Below, piece after piece: positions 44,635-53,231 of a stretch of 64,000 bases of DNA (its first letter is position 1; each line of letters opens with the position of its first letter). The stretch comes from JAVBSN01 sp031547045 (GTDB lineage Bacteria; Bacillota; Clostridia; Lachnospirales; Lachnospiraceae), in contig JAVBSN010000007.1 in assembly GCA_031547045.1 (NCBI GenBank), positions 1 through 64,000 on the forward strand, given 5' to 3'. Under the pieces are notes generated by a model that did not search any database, had not been told where the DNA came from, and saw only the letters and a list, made by a program, of their open reading frames with translations. Made by a program: the position numbers and the translations under genes.

Positions 44635-44722
44635 ACAGAAAGACGTAACGTCGACGGATCACGCTAACGCGTGAAATCAACAGTTAATAGGAGTTATCAG
44701 TAGATAACTCCTATTTTTATTT
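44635..44722 (+). ncRNA. candidate small non-coding RNA, about 88 nt
   Basis: A consensus promoter, a GC-richer segment and a near-perfect terminator make a complete transcription unit with no ATG and no coding frame. Inside are CACGC-TAAC-GCGTG (a 5-bp hairpin extended by GAT/ATC) and GACGTAACGTC. The local base composition (GACGTAACGTCGACGG...) stands out from the AT-rich surroundings. It matches no RNA family that I recognise. Its 3' end overlaps the cbiO stop on the other strand. Confidence 0.6.
44686..44720 (+). terminator. terminator of the small RNA
   Basis: AATAGGAGTTATC-AGTA-GATAACTCCTATT is a perfect 13-bp stem with a 4-nt loop, followed by TTTAT. The minus-strand tail has no T-run, so cbiO is not clearly terminated by it. 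Confidence 0.88.
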
Positions 44723-45556
44723 GTTCATTAGCCCCTTAAATTCCTCTACACTCTTCGGACACTCTACATCCCCCGTGCAAACTCCTTTTTCTACAAGAGT
44801 ATTATATACCTCTAACAACATAGGTTTTCTAAGATTTGATTTCTCAAGTAATTCATCATTACTAAATATATTAATAGGCGTATCATCTGCTATAATCTTA
44901 CCCTCATTCATTACTATAATTCTATCTGCAAATCTAAATGCAAAATCTACATCATGAATTGATATTATTATTGTCTTGCCTTCATCAGATAACTTAGCTA
45001 ATACTTCCTCTAACATTTTAGCATTAGCTGAATCAAGAGAAGCTGTAGGTTCATCAAACATAATAATTTCTGGTTTCATTGCTATAATATCTGCTATACC
45101 TACTCTCTTCTTTTCACCACCACTTAAATAATGGGGTGGGCGATTTCTAAACTCCGAAATATTCATATATTCCATTGCATCATTAACTCGTTCTTCTACT
45201 TCTTCCCTAGAAAGTTTCATATTCATTGGACCAAATGATACCTCTGCTAATACTGTTCCCGCAATAATTTGATTATCTGCTTCTTGAAAAACAAGTCCAA
45301 CATTTTTTCTTAAATCATTAAGATTTTTCTTATTTATCTTAGTTCCTCTATAAATAATATCTCCTGAATTAGATTTCAAAACACCATTTATAATTAGAAA
45401 AAGAGTTGACTTACCAGCACCATTTGCACCAAGTACAACTATTTTTTCACCCTTAGCAATGTTAAGTGATACATCATCAAGAACTTTTTTGTTATCTTCA
45501 TATTCGAAATTCAAATTTTTAATCTCTAATATATTTTCCATAATCTTATCTAGCAA
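44717..45556 (-). CDS. cbiO: cobalt ECF transporter ATP-binding subunit CbiO
   Basis: The 279-aa ABC ATPase has Walker A (GANGAGKSTLF near residue 39), Q-loop, signature LSGGEKKRVGIADI near 143, Walker B IIMFDEPTASLD, and the H-loop SIHDVDF. The C-terminal extension holds two Cys. The frame starts with TTG 45556, which has AGGAGGGG upstream. ATG 45541 is the alternative. Together with CbiQ it powers CbiMN. No terminator follows on this strand. Confidence 0.93.
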   Translation of the reverse strand: MLDKIMENILEIKNLNFEYEDNKKVLDDVSLNIAKGEKIVVLGANGAGKSTLFLIINGVLKSNSGDIIYRGTKINKKNLNDLRKNVGLVFQEADNQIIAGTVLAEVSFGPMNMKLSREEVEERVNDAMEYMNISEFRNRPPHYLSGGEKKRVGIADIIAMKPEIIMFDEPTASLDSANAKMLEEVLAKLSDEGKTIIISIHDVDFAFRFADRIIVMNEGKIIADDTPINIFSNDELLEKSNLRKPMLLEVYNTLVEKGVCTGDVECPKSVEEFKGLMNK

Positions 45557-45674
45557 GTTATAACTTACCCCTCCTATATATTTAACTCGTTCTCATACAA
45601 TTCCATTTTTTGTGCACTAACTCATCAATGTATCGATTGTATTGTTTATATGTTCTTATACAACCACATTTTCT

Positions 45675-46424
45675 CTATGCACACATCTTAACTACTGTAA
45701 TAACTCCAATAAAACAAATTGCTCCTAAAACTTGCATTAACTTTATAGGCTTTTTCTCTTCAAGAAAATTCAGTCTTCCATCATAGCCTCTAGCTTCCAT
45801 AGCATCATAATATGTATTTGCCCTTTTCATAGCTACGATCATCAAGTTACTTCCTATCATTCCAAAACTTCTCCCTGATGTTTTTAGATCTATATATCCT
45901 AATCTAGAACTAGCTGCATTTTTCATATTATTTTGAATATCCATTAATATAAATATAAATCTATATATCATATACATTAGCTCAACTATAATATTTGGCG
46001 TATATATTTTCCTCATTGATGAAATAATTTCTACACTAGATGTAGATAATGTTATCATGTACATAGCTGTTACTGCTCCAAATGCTCTAAGCATAATAAG
46101 TAATGTTTTAACCATACCTATATCTAATGCAATAGGTATTCCACTTAAAATCATAAAAATTATAGGTATTGTTAGTAAAGATATGTACTTTCTAAATGAG
46201 AGCCCTCCTACGATTACAGTAAGGAAGCTCATCACTCCAATTACAATTATGGATACCCACATATTATTATATATGATACATAAAACAAGGGTAATAAGTC
46301 CCAAAATTATTTTATATCCTGAATTTAATTTATTTAGTTTAGATGAATATGCATAATAGTCAATTGAATTAACTGTATGCTTATGATTATACTTATGAAA
46401 CTTTTTAGTGTTATGTAAACTCAT
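45675..46424 (-). CDS. cbiQ: cobalt ECF transporter transmembrane subunit CbiQ
   Basis: The 249-aa membrane protein has four to five helices, the EISSMRKIYTP region, and the conserved AMEARGYDGR motif near residue 215 that contacts the ATPase. It sits 118 nt before cbiO on the same strand, with its own promoter at 46494-46522. It lacks a riboswitch in its leader, unlike cbiM. Confidence 0.93.
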   Translation of the reverse strand: MSLHNTKKFHKYNHKHTVNSIDYYAYSSKLNKLNSGYKIILGLITLVLCIIYNNMWVSIIVIGVMSFLTVIVGGLSFRKYISLLTIPIIFMILSGIPIALDIGMVKTLLIMLRAFGAVTAMYMITLSTSSVEIISSMRKIYTPNIIVELMYMIYRFIFILMDIQNNMKNAASSRLGYIDLKTSGRSFGMIGSNLMIVAMKRANTYYDAMEARGYDGRLNFLEEKKPIKLMQVLGAICFIGVITVVKMCA

Positions 46425-46493
46425 TGTTTTTACCTTTACGAATATATAATTTACAAATATACCATATACATTAAACTCGATAGTACAATCTTG

Positions 46494-46522
46494 ATTATAT
46501 ATGACTCATATTATCTGGTCAA
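46494..46522 (-). promoter_or_regulatory. promoter of cbiQ-cbiO
   Basis: On the minus strand TTGACC (46522-46517) and TATAAT (46499-46494) are 17 nt apart, 70 nt before the cbiQ start. No riboswitch or hairpin lies between promoter and gene. Confidence 0.75.
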
Positions 46523-46575
46523 ATTTTAATTATATATTATTCATAAATCAATATTTATAAACTTCTTGTTTTTCC

Positions 46576-46604
46576 TTGTATAACCTCTCATTAAAAGTTA
46601 TAAT
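46576..46604 (+). promoter_or_regulatory. promoter of the mgtC-like gene
   Basis: TTGTAT (46576-46581) and TATAAT (46599-46604) are 17 nt apart. The site lies inside the longest open frame, so that frame's first ATG cannot be the start. Confidence 0.7.
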
Positions 46605-46635
46605 TATTATATTACTAATAAGCGAGGTAAATATT

Positions 46636-47316
46636 ATGTTTATACTATCTTTTTCAGACTGGACTGTAACAAATATTATTATTCGTATTGTGGCTTCTTT
46701 ATTATTAGGTTGTTTAATTGGTCTCGATATTGGAGTTAAGAAAAGAGGTGCTGGAGCTAAAACTAGTAGTATTATTTGTCTTGGCGCAACCCTTATTATG
46801 TTAACCGCTCAATACATGGATATTGTTTTTCCCGAAAAGACAGATATATCTCGTATGGCCGCTCAAGTAATAAGTGGTGTTGGTTTCTTAGGTGTTGGTA
46901 CTATTATTGTTTCCGGACATCAAATCAAAGGGCTTACTACTGCAGCTAGTCTATGGGCATGTGCTTGCATTGGGTTAGCAACAGGAATTGGATTAATAGA
47001 TATATCTATAATAATTACAATATTAATGATTATTATACTTCATGCTCTACCAGCAATAGAACGTTATCTATATGAGCATAGTAAATATTTTGGATTATAT
47101 ATAGACTTAGAAAACAATCATGTTATCCCTAAATTTCTAGAAACTTGTAAAAATGAAAATATTGAAATAGAAAGTTTTGATGTTACTAGACCCAAATCAT
47201 CAAATCAATCAGTTTCAATTATTGCAACAATACGCATACCTGATTTCAAAAAGTCAGATTACTATATGTCTGTATTAGAAAATATTGAGGGTGTAATATT
47301 TATAGAAGTCATATAA
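46636..47316 (+). CDS. mgtC: MgtC/SapB family membrane protein
   Basis: The 226-aa protein has the MgtC transmembrane domain: RIVASLLLGCLIGLDIGVKK, the GAGAKTSSIICLGATLIML block with the conserved Asp/Arg, QVISGVGFLGVGTIIVSG, and ASLWACACIGLATGIG. A C-terminal ACT-like cytosolic domain follows (residues 150-226). MgtC proteins affect Mg2+ homeostasis and ATP synthase in pathogens. GCGAGG is close to ATG 46636. The longer frame from 46576 starts within the promoter. Confidence 0.9.
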   Translation: MFILSFSDWTVTNIIIRIVASLLLGCLIGLDIGVKKRGAGAKTSSIICLGATLIMLTAQYMDIVFPEKTDISRMAAQVISGVGFLGVGTIIVSGHQIKGLTTAASLWACACIGLATGIGLIDISIIITILMIIILHALPAIERYLYEHSKYFGLYIDLENNHVIPKFLETCKNENIEIESFDVTRPKSSNQSVSIIATIRIPDFKKSDYYMSVLENIEGVIFIEVI

Positions 47317-47344
47317 CAAAAAGTATTGTTAGAACTATACTATA

Positions 47345-47386
47345 ATAAAATGCCCACTATATCACATATAGTAGGCATTTTATTAT
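47345..47386. terminator. bidirectional terminator after mgtC
   Basis: AAATGCC-C-ACTATA and TATAGT-AGGCATTT pair around TCACA, with T-rich tails on both strands. It separates mgtC from the convergent small-protein/DUF1576 unit. Confidence 0.75.
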
Positions 47387-47413
47387 ATTTCTATTATCAA
47401 AATTGTATATATA

Positions 47414-47767
47414 TCACTCATCCAATTCTTTATATAATTTTATATTTACATATCCATCTTTTATTTCTATCTCTGCATTATCAGTCATTATACCAATTAA
47501 CATTAACTGACTAGCCTCTCCTGGTTCACCTGCCCCAGCAAGTTCCCAATATATATCTTCTATTCCATCGTTTTGGGGTTCATTTAAATATTGTTCCATT
47601 TTATCGAATTTTCCTTCGTAAATCGGATTATAATTTGAACGAAAAGTAATTACGACACTGTTATCCTCTCTTAAAATACCTGATTGTATGTCATCTGCTC
47701 CTTTGGCAAAAAAGTATACTGTTAATTCTTCAACTATTTTTACTATTTTCTTTTCTTCATGTAACAT
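47414..47767 (-). CDS. conserved small protein linked to DUF1576
   Basis: The 117-aa acidic soluble protein has an N-terminal helix (KKIVKIVEELTVYFFAKGAD) and a beta-rich middle (SVVITFRSNY). No named domain was recognised. It follows the DUF1576 gene by 1 nt, so the two probably act together. A cytosolic partner or sensor role is inference only. Confidence 0.72.
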   Translation of the reverse strand: MLHEEKKIVKIVEELTVYFFAKGADDIQSGILREDNSVVITFRSNYNPIYEGKFDKMEQYLNEPQNDGIEDIYWELAGAGEPGEASQLMLIGIMTDNAEIEIKDGYVNIKLYKELDE

Positions 47768-47768
47768 A

Positions 47769-49085
47769 TTAATCCTCTTTCTGTTCAGACTTAAGTCTTC
47801 TCCACACTCTTTGTTTTTTTCTTTCTCTATAATATTTCATTGAACCTTCTAGTACTGGAACCATTACAATGGCTACCCATCCTGCACTAAAACCATTATT
47901 ATATAAATTTAATCCCCCATATAAATCTGATGTACACATTACAATTGCTGCATGTAACATTCCTGCTATTATTCCTGCTATTATTCCAAACTGACCCGCA
48001 ATAGGAGCTAATCCAATTGCAAAAATTGCTGCCAATTGAATACCTGGGGTCGTCACATCAAAATGTCCTAACCATGTAAACAAATATACTCCTATTAAAA
48101 CTGGTATATAGTTTCTTAAATGTGCACCAAATGCTGCAAACCCAACTGCTGTAAATATTGATCCAATAACTGGCCCTGAAAAATCACCTTTAATTACTAT
48201 AATATATGTTGAGCATAAAACACCTATAATACCCATATTCATAAATGTAGCTCCAGCACCATCCATCATAATAAAGTCAGCTACAGCTCTACCTGGATGC
48301 TTCATAATTTTCTTAATTTCACTTATTTTGCCTTTACAAATATATAATCCATATATAAATGTAAGAACAAAATATACATATAACCAAATTACAATACCTA
48401 AATGATAGCCTTCTTTCCAGATGAATACAGGTGTACTGTCTAATCCAAAAGAACTAAGAATACATACCAAGACAAATGCTAATATTCCGCCCGAAAATCC
48501 AACATTATATAAGTTATATCCCATATGCATAGTTGCTGTATGACTAGACAAAGGTGGTAGTAAAAATCCCACTGCAATACCAATTAAAATCGCTAATGCT
48601 AAATTAATCTTATCCGAAAACGGAAGTATATATGTCATCTCTGTTACTACTGGTGCTAAACATGTACCAAAGATAGCTACATAAATATATCTTCTAAAGC
48701 TTGTTCTATGTACTTTTGCATATAAAAATGTTCCTAAAATAATTGGCAGAATATTTATAATATTCTTACCCCAAAGTGCATATCCCGCATTAATAAATAA
48801 TGCTGCAAATGTAATTCCTGTAAATGGAACTTTAAGTACAATAAGCAATAGAAAAACGACTAGTGAAACAAGACCTGCGTTTAAAAATGCTGCACCATAA
48901 TTAGCTAGTTGAAAATAATCTGTTATTAGTGCATCTCTTGAAATGAATATGGTATACATTCCTTTCATTATATCCACAGGTGAAGTTAAAAGAAATCCAC
49001 CACCTATAAGCATTAGTATTGAAATAATACAAAATATCTTCAGGTGCATTTCCTCTTTCTTATCTTGTCGTTTTTTATTATCCAT
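47769..49085 (-). CDS. DUF1576 multi-span membrane protein
   Basis: The 438-aa protein has around 10-12 hydrophobic segments. It shows an internal duplication: AAFLNAGLVSLVVFLLL vs ATFMNMGIIGVLCSTYI, and YNVGFSGGILAFV vs YNNGFSAGWVAIV. TATMHMGYNLYN and GQFGIIAGIIAGMLHAAIV are typical of DUF1576. A transport role is likely from its architecture but is unproven. It is encoded before the 117-aa protein. Confidence 0.85.
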   Translation of the reverse strand: MDNKKRQDKKEEMHLKIFCIISILMLIGGGFLLTSPVDIMKGMYTIFISRDALITDYFQLANYGAAFLNAGLVSLVVFLLLIVLKVPFTGITFAALFINAGYALWGKNIINILPIILGTFLYAKVHRTSFRRYIYVAIFGTCLAPVVTEMTYILPFSDKINLALAILIGIAVGFLLPPLSSHTATMHMGYNLYNVGFSGGILAFVLVCILSSFGLDSTPVFIWKEGYHLGIVIWLYVYFVLTFIYGLYICKGKISEIKKIMKHPGRAVADFIMMDGAGATFMNMGIIGVLCSTYIIVIKGDFSGPVIGSIFTAVGFAAFGAHLRNYIPVLIGVYLFTWLGHFDVTTPGIQLAAIFAIGLAPIAGQFGIIAGIIAGMLHAAIVMCTSDLYGGLNLYNNGFSAGWVAIVMVPVLEGSMKYYRERKKQRVWRRLKSEQKED

Positions 49086-49205
49086 CCAACTCCTCCAATT
49101 CTGCTTTTAAATTCTATTAGTATTTTAATATAAATTCACAATAAAAGATATTACTTTTTAAACTATTTTGTATATTAAATTAATTTTATCCAACACTATT
49201 TATAA

Positions 49206-49925
49206 TTATATTAGAAAGGTGCATTCTGTTATAGATATAAATTTGTGAGTATCTGCAAGAATATCAAGGGCAACTGAGGAGTCATGAATGTCAGCAGTTG
49301 TAGTTAAATCAAAGATAGGAAGACCTGATATACAATCAACAAGGATATGATTTTTGTATCCCCAAAAGAACTCAAATTTCTTTTCACTTAATTGATTAGA
49401 AGCAGTATGTACACCAAGACGGCAATCAAAATCAGATTTGGGCTGATTACTTGATTTGAATTTATTATTTGAAAAAGATTTGTGATTGTTTTGAGATGTA
49501 TTTGCAGATATAGTGGTAGAATCTAAACCGATGAAAGATGTATCAATAATCCCAAAGTTTGAAAGAGTAAGTACCTGAGATTTCATAATATCGGTTAATA
49601 ATGAATGGTCAAAGTTTCTTATAAATCTATCAAAAGACCAATATGAAGGAAGTGGCAAAGTAATATCAACGCCACAGTAATGGGCAATGATAAGGTTATT
49701 ATTGAGGTAATCGACTATGTCGGTAACCATAGAAAAGCCTTCGCATTTCATAACAATAAAAGCACAAATCATCGCATGAGATGAAAAGCCTTTTCGCCCT
49801 GTTTTAGGGTATTCCTGAATGAATGAAAGATCTAAGTTCAGGAAAAGCGAATCATAAAACTTTGCAACTGGTTGCGAAGTGAAAAGACGTATGTCTTTAA
49901 TGATTTCTTGACGATAGATAACAAT
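49206..49925 (-). pseudogene. truncated IS transposase, IS1182/DDE type
   Basis: The frame (about 240 codons to 49925) has the DUF772-like N-terminal helical part (YWSFDRFIRNFDHSLLTDIM) and a DDE core start (IGLDSTTISAN, GYKNHILVDCISGLPIFDLT). It then ends with ITECTFLI in AT-rich DNA. Full relatives are over 400 aa, so the last third, including the catalytic Glu, is lost. A conventional start codon is not clear: an ATT or ATC follows AAAGGAG closely. The remnant is a decayed mobile element. Confidence 0.8.
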
Positions 49926-49987
49926 CAGCTCCTTTCGATGGGTGGTTGGATGTGGTAATTTAATTATACCATTGCGAGCTGATTGTT
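49920..49987. repeat. inverted repeat in the transposase leader
   Basis: AACAATCAGCTC (49920-49931) and GAGCTGATTGTT (49976-49987) are perfect 12-bp arms. One arm covers part of the transposase ribosome site, so the RNA would hide it. Such hairpins are used by insertion sequences to block expression by readthrough. Confidence 0.65.
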
Positions 49988-50089
49988 GCTATAAATTTGG
50001 AGTGATAAAAAGGTTTGTCATGCCTTGTGAACCCACATAAATACTGGACGTGTGGAGTTTTGCTCATGGCTAAATTATATATTTAAGGA

Positions 50090-50941
50090 GTGATTACTAT
50101 TAATAACATTTTTAAAGGGTGGTATTTTAAATGTAGTACCAATAATTTTAATATTGCCTTCATTGTTGCTATGCATAATGATGGTAACAAAGAAAGTGCA
50201 TCTCTACAAATTATATCTAACAATCAAGTTTACTATTTTCAATACAAAGAGATAATATTTAATAAATCTACTAATTCTCTTTATATTGGTCAAAATGTAT
50301 TTTCACCAAAACACATTTATTTAAATATTATCACAAGTGAAATCAACATAACTGGAAATATATTCTTTACTAATCATATTAAACTATCCTACGATATTAT
50401 GGGTCCATTTAAATATATTCCATTTATGCAGTGCAAACACAAGATATATAGTATGTCTAATATAGTAAATGGTTCTATAACTATACAAAAAGAAGTTCAT
50501 AATTTTATAAATGGTAATGGTTATATAGAAGGTGATAGTGGCTATTCATTTCCAAAAGAGTATGCTTGGACACAAACTCATTTTCCTAACGGTTCACTTA
50601 TGTTTGCAATTGCCAATATTCCTATTTGTAAGTTACATTTCACTGGCATAATCGGTGTTATTATAATTAACAATCATGAATATAGATTTGCAACATACTT
50701 AGGTGCAAAATTAAAATACATTGGAAATAATACTATTTGTATATCCCAAGGCAATTACAGACTTTGTATAAAATTATTGGAAAGTAAGGAATACCAACTA
50801 TATGCTCCCCAAAAGGGAAGCATGTCTAGATTTATAAAAGAAAGTCCTATTTGTAAAGCTCACTATTTTCTTAAATATAAAAATCAAGTTCTTCTTGATT
50901 TTGAAAGTAATTCAGCAAGTTTTGAATATGAATACAAATAA
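50090..50941 (+). CDS. tocopherol-cyclase-family protein
   Basis: The 283-aa soluble protein matches this beta-rich family: FKGWYFKCS at the N-terminus, SYDIMGPFKYIPFMQCKHKI near residue 101, GNGYIEGDSGYSFPKEYAWTQ near 140, RFATYLGAKL near 200 and the FESNSASFEYEY tail. The plant enzyme forms the chromanol ring, but the bacterial members have no known substrate. GTG 50090 touches AAGGAG. An ATT at 50099 is better spaced, so the start is uncertain. Confidence 0.8.
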   Translation: MITINNIFKGWYFKCSTNNFNIAFIVAMHNDGNKESASLQIISNNQVYYFQYKEIIFNKSTNSLYIGQNVFSPKHIYLNIITSEINITGNIFFTNHIKLSYDIMGPFKYIPFMQCKHKIYSMSNIVNGSITIQKEVHNFINGNGYIEGDSGYSFPKEYAWTQTHFPNGSLMFAIANIPICKLHFTGIIGVIIINNHEYRFATYLGAKLKYIGNNTICISQGNYRLCIKLLESKEYQLYAPQKGSMSRFIKESPICKAHYFLKYKNQVLLDFESNSASFEYEYK

Positions 50942-50943
50942 TT

Positions 50944-52239
50944 TTATTTTATATTTCCATTAGCGGGATTGTCTATTAATTTACCATCTTTCATAAATCT
51001 TGAACCATGACAAGGACAATCCCATGTATGTTCAATGTTATTCCACTTTAAAGTACATCCTAGATGGGGACATCGTTTTGTTGACGGATATACAAAATTA
51101 GTAACAGTCTCAAATAAATTAAAAAACAACTGAGGATGTATCATATTTCTAGATGGTGAAAAGATATGTTGATATTGATTTTTTTCTTCCACTATCATAT
51201 CTGATAATATCATGGCTGAAACCATTGCTGAACTCATTCCCCACTTATTAAAACCTGTTGCTACATACATGTTATGAGTATTTCTTGAATACTTTCCTAT
51301 ATAAGGTATACCATCTAATGTCATACAATCCTGAGTTGCCCAATGATATACCTCTTCTGCATTAGGATAATATAAGTTTGCAATATCACGTAATTCCTTC
51401 CAATTGCCTCCTTTTTTACCTGTTCGATGATCTCCACCTCCAATAATTAGAAGATCCTTATAATTCCTAAATGATAACCCATCCTTTATCTCTTCAAGAT
51501 ACATTCCTTCTACATTTTGCGCATTCTTTAATGCAATAGCATAAGAACGATGCTGATACATTTTCATAAAATATAAACCATGATTATTAACAATAGGAAA
51601 ATGGGTTGTATATATAATATTATTTGCCTCAATCTTACCCCTGTCTGTAATAACTGAATTTTCTGCTGATTTCCCCACAAAAGTATTTTCATAAATATTT
51701 AAATCCTTTGCAATTCCACTTATAAATTTCAGTGGATTAAATTGTGCTTGATTTGAAAATTTTATTGCCCCCTTAGTTTCAAAAGGTAGACTTATATCAT
51801 TAATAAAATCTGCATGAAAGCCTAATTTATTAACTGCTTCAACTTCTTTTCTAATCTTTTTCTCATTGCTTAAGGAATACACATAAGCATCTTTTCTTTC
51901 AAAATCACAATCTATATTACTACATAATTGACTATACTTTTCTAAGGCTAATTGATTAACCTCTAAATACTTCTTTGCCTTTTCTATTCCTGATTTTCTT
52001 ATCATCTTGTCATATATAAGTCCATGCTGAGATGTGATTTTTGCTGTAGTATTTTGGGTAATTCCTGAACATATTTTATCTCTCTCCACTAACACATAAT
52101 CTATGCCTGCTTGTTCAAGAAAGTATGCACATAAAATACCTGTTATTCCTCCACCTATAATAAGTACATCTGTTTTAATATCGCCCTCAAGTGGTTTAAA
52201 ATTTGGTAATGAACTGTTGTCTTCCCATACTGATACCAT
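50944..52239 (-). CDS. FAD-dependent oxidoreductase with C-terminal Rieske domain
   Basis: The 431-aa protein has an N-terminal DAO-type FAD domain (DVLIIGGGITGILCAYFLEQ near residue 24; SGITQNTTAKITSQHG; VATGFNKWGMSSAM near 330) and ends with a Rieske [2Fe-2S] motif CPHLGCTLKWN...CPCHGSRF near 390. It resembles YhfW-type proteins. The substrate is unknown, with an amino acid or amine likely. GGAGG precedes the ATG. It is encoded convergently, 2 nt from the tocopherol-cyclase-like gene. Confidence 0.9.
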   Translation of the reverse strand: MVSVWEDNSSLPNFKPLEGDIKTDVLIIGGGITGILCAYFLEQAGIDYVLVERDKICSGITQNTTAKITSQHGLIYDKMIRKSGIEKAKKYLEVNQLALEKYSQLCSNIDCDFERKDAYVYSLSNEKKIRKEVEAVNKLGFHADFINDISLPFETKGAIKFSNQAQFNPLKFISGIAKDLNIYENTFVGKSAENSVITDRGKIEANNIIYTTHFPIVNNHGLYFMKMYQHRSYAIALKNAQNVEGMYLEEIKDGLSFRNYKDLLIIGGGDHRTGKKGGNWKELRDIANLYYPNAEEVYHWATQDCMTLDGIPYIGKYSRNTHNMYVATGFNKWGMSSAMVSAMILSDMIVEEKNQYQHIFSPSRNMIHPQLFFNLFETVTNFVYPSTKRCPHLGCTLKWNNIEHTWDCPCHGSRFMKDGKLIDNPANGNIK

Positions 52240-52299
52240 TTATTTTTCCTCCAAATATAATAACTGATAGTAGTATTTGCTCATTTTCATATATTATTA

Positions 52300-52358
52300 C
52301 ATATAAAAATCCCTCCAAAGTAGATTTTGATTATTCACCATTCTTCTTTAAAGGGATT
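52300..52358 (-). terminator. terminator of metNIQ
   Basis: AATCCCT..AAAG and CTTT..AGGGATT pair across a 26-nt loop, 6 nt past the metQ stop, with a TTTTTATATG tail on the minus strand. Confidence 0.6.
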
Positions 52359-52363
52359 GTATA

Positions 52364-53170
52364 TTAGTAAGGAACAACTGCTCCATCATACTTTTCATTA
52401 ATAAAGTTTCTAATCTTTTCAGATTTTAATACTTCTATTAATGCTTTAATGCCTTCATCATTTTCATTTCCAGCTTTTACTCCAATAATATTTGCATATG
52501 TATCTGCTGCCTCTGAATCTGCTTTTTCAAATGCAATTGCATCATTTGCAACTGAAAGACCAGCTTGTAGTGCATAGTTACCATTTAGTATTACAAATGC
52601 AACTTCATCTTTAACTCTTGATACTTGAGCTGCTTCTAATTCTTCAATTTGAACATTTTTAGGATTATCTACTATATCGTTAACTGTTGCTGTTAATCCT
52701 GCACCTTCTTTTAATGTTATAATGCCATTATCTTGTAATAACAATAAAGCTCTTGCTTCATTTGTCGTATCGTTAGGAACTGCTATAACATCACCTTCTG
52801 CTATATCAGATAAACTAGATTTTGTTCCTGGGTAAATACCAAATGGCTCATAATGAATCTTTGCAATACTTACTATGTTAGTGCCCTTTTCTTCATTAAA
52901 CGAATCTAGATAAGGTGTATGTTGAAAATAATTTGCATCAAAATCTCCACTTTCTACTACCTCATTTGGTTGAACATAATCTTCAAATACTGTTATTTGC
53001 AAATCCCAACCATCTTCTGCGAGAATAGCTTTTGCTTCTTCTAATATTTCACTATGTGGTGTCTCTGATGCTGCTATTTTAATAACCTTACCTTCTTTAC
53101 TTCCACAACCTGTTAATGCCCCCGCTACTAATCCAATTGTTAATACTAATCCTAATAATTTCTTTTTCAT
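52364..53170 (-). CDS. metQ: methionine ABC transporter substrate-binding lipoprotein
   Basis: The 268-aa lipoprotein has a signal with lipobox ALTGC and the NlpA/MetQ features: HSEILEEAKAIL, QPNEVVESGDFDANYFQHTPYL, YPGTKSSLSDIAEGDVIAVPND, and NGNYALQAG. It binds methionine outside the membrane. GGAGGA before ATG 53170 shows that the frame's first codons (to 53185) are leader. It is the last gene of metN-metI-metQ. Confidence 0.95.
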   Translation of the reverse strand: MKKKLLGLVLTIGLVAGALTGCGSKEGKVIKIAASETPHSEILEEAKAILAEDGWDLQITVFEDYVQPNEVVESGDFDANYFQHTPYLDSFNEEKGTNIVSIAKIHYEPFGIYPGTKSSLSDIAEGDVIAVPNDTTNEARALLLLQDNGIITLKEGAGLTATVNDIVDNPKNVQIEELEAAQVSRVKDEVAFVILNGNYALQAGLSVANDAIAFEKADSEAADTYANIIGVKAGNENDEGIKALIEVLKSEKIRNFINEKYDGAVVPY

Positions 53171-53231
53171 AATTTCTTCCTCCATTCTATGCCCTTAGGA
53201 CATTTATTAATATATAAAGCAATATTGCTTA

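Noticed and set aside
44635..44690. Guanidine-II (mini-ykkC) riboswitch in the GACGG/ACGC region
   Set aside because: The two hairpins with ACGR loops needed for that motif are not formed, and no coding sequence follows on the plus strand.
25000..46424. CRISPR arrays or direct repeats in the cobalamin region
   Set aside because: No regularly spaced repeats of 24-40 nt were seen there or elsewhere in the window.
46576..46635. Longer N-terminus for MgtC starting at the first ATG
   Set aside because: The first ATG lies within the promoter -35/spacer region, and the ribosome site is found before ATG 46636.
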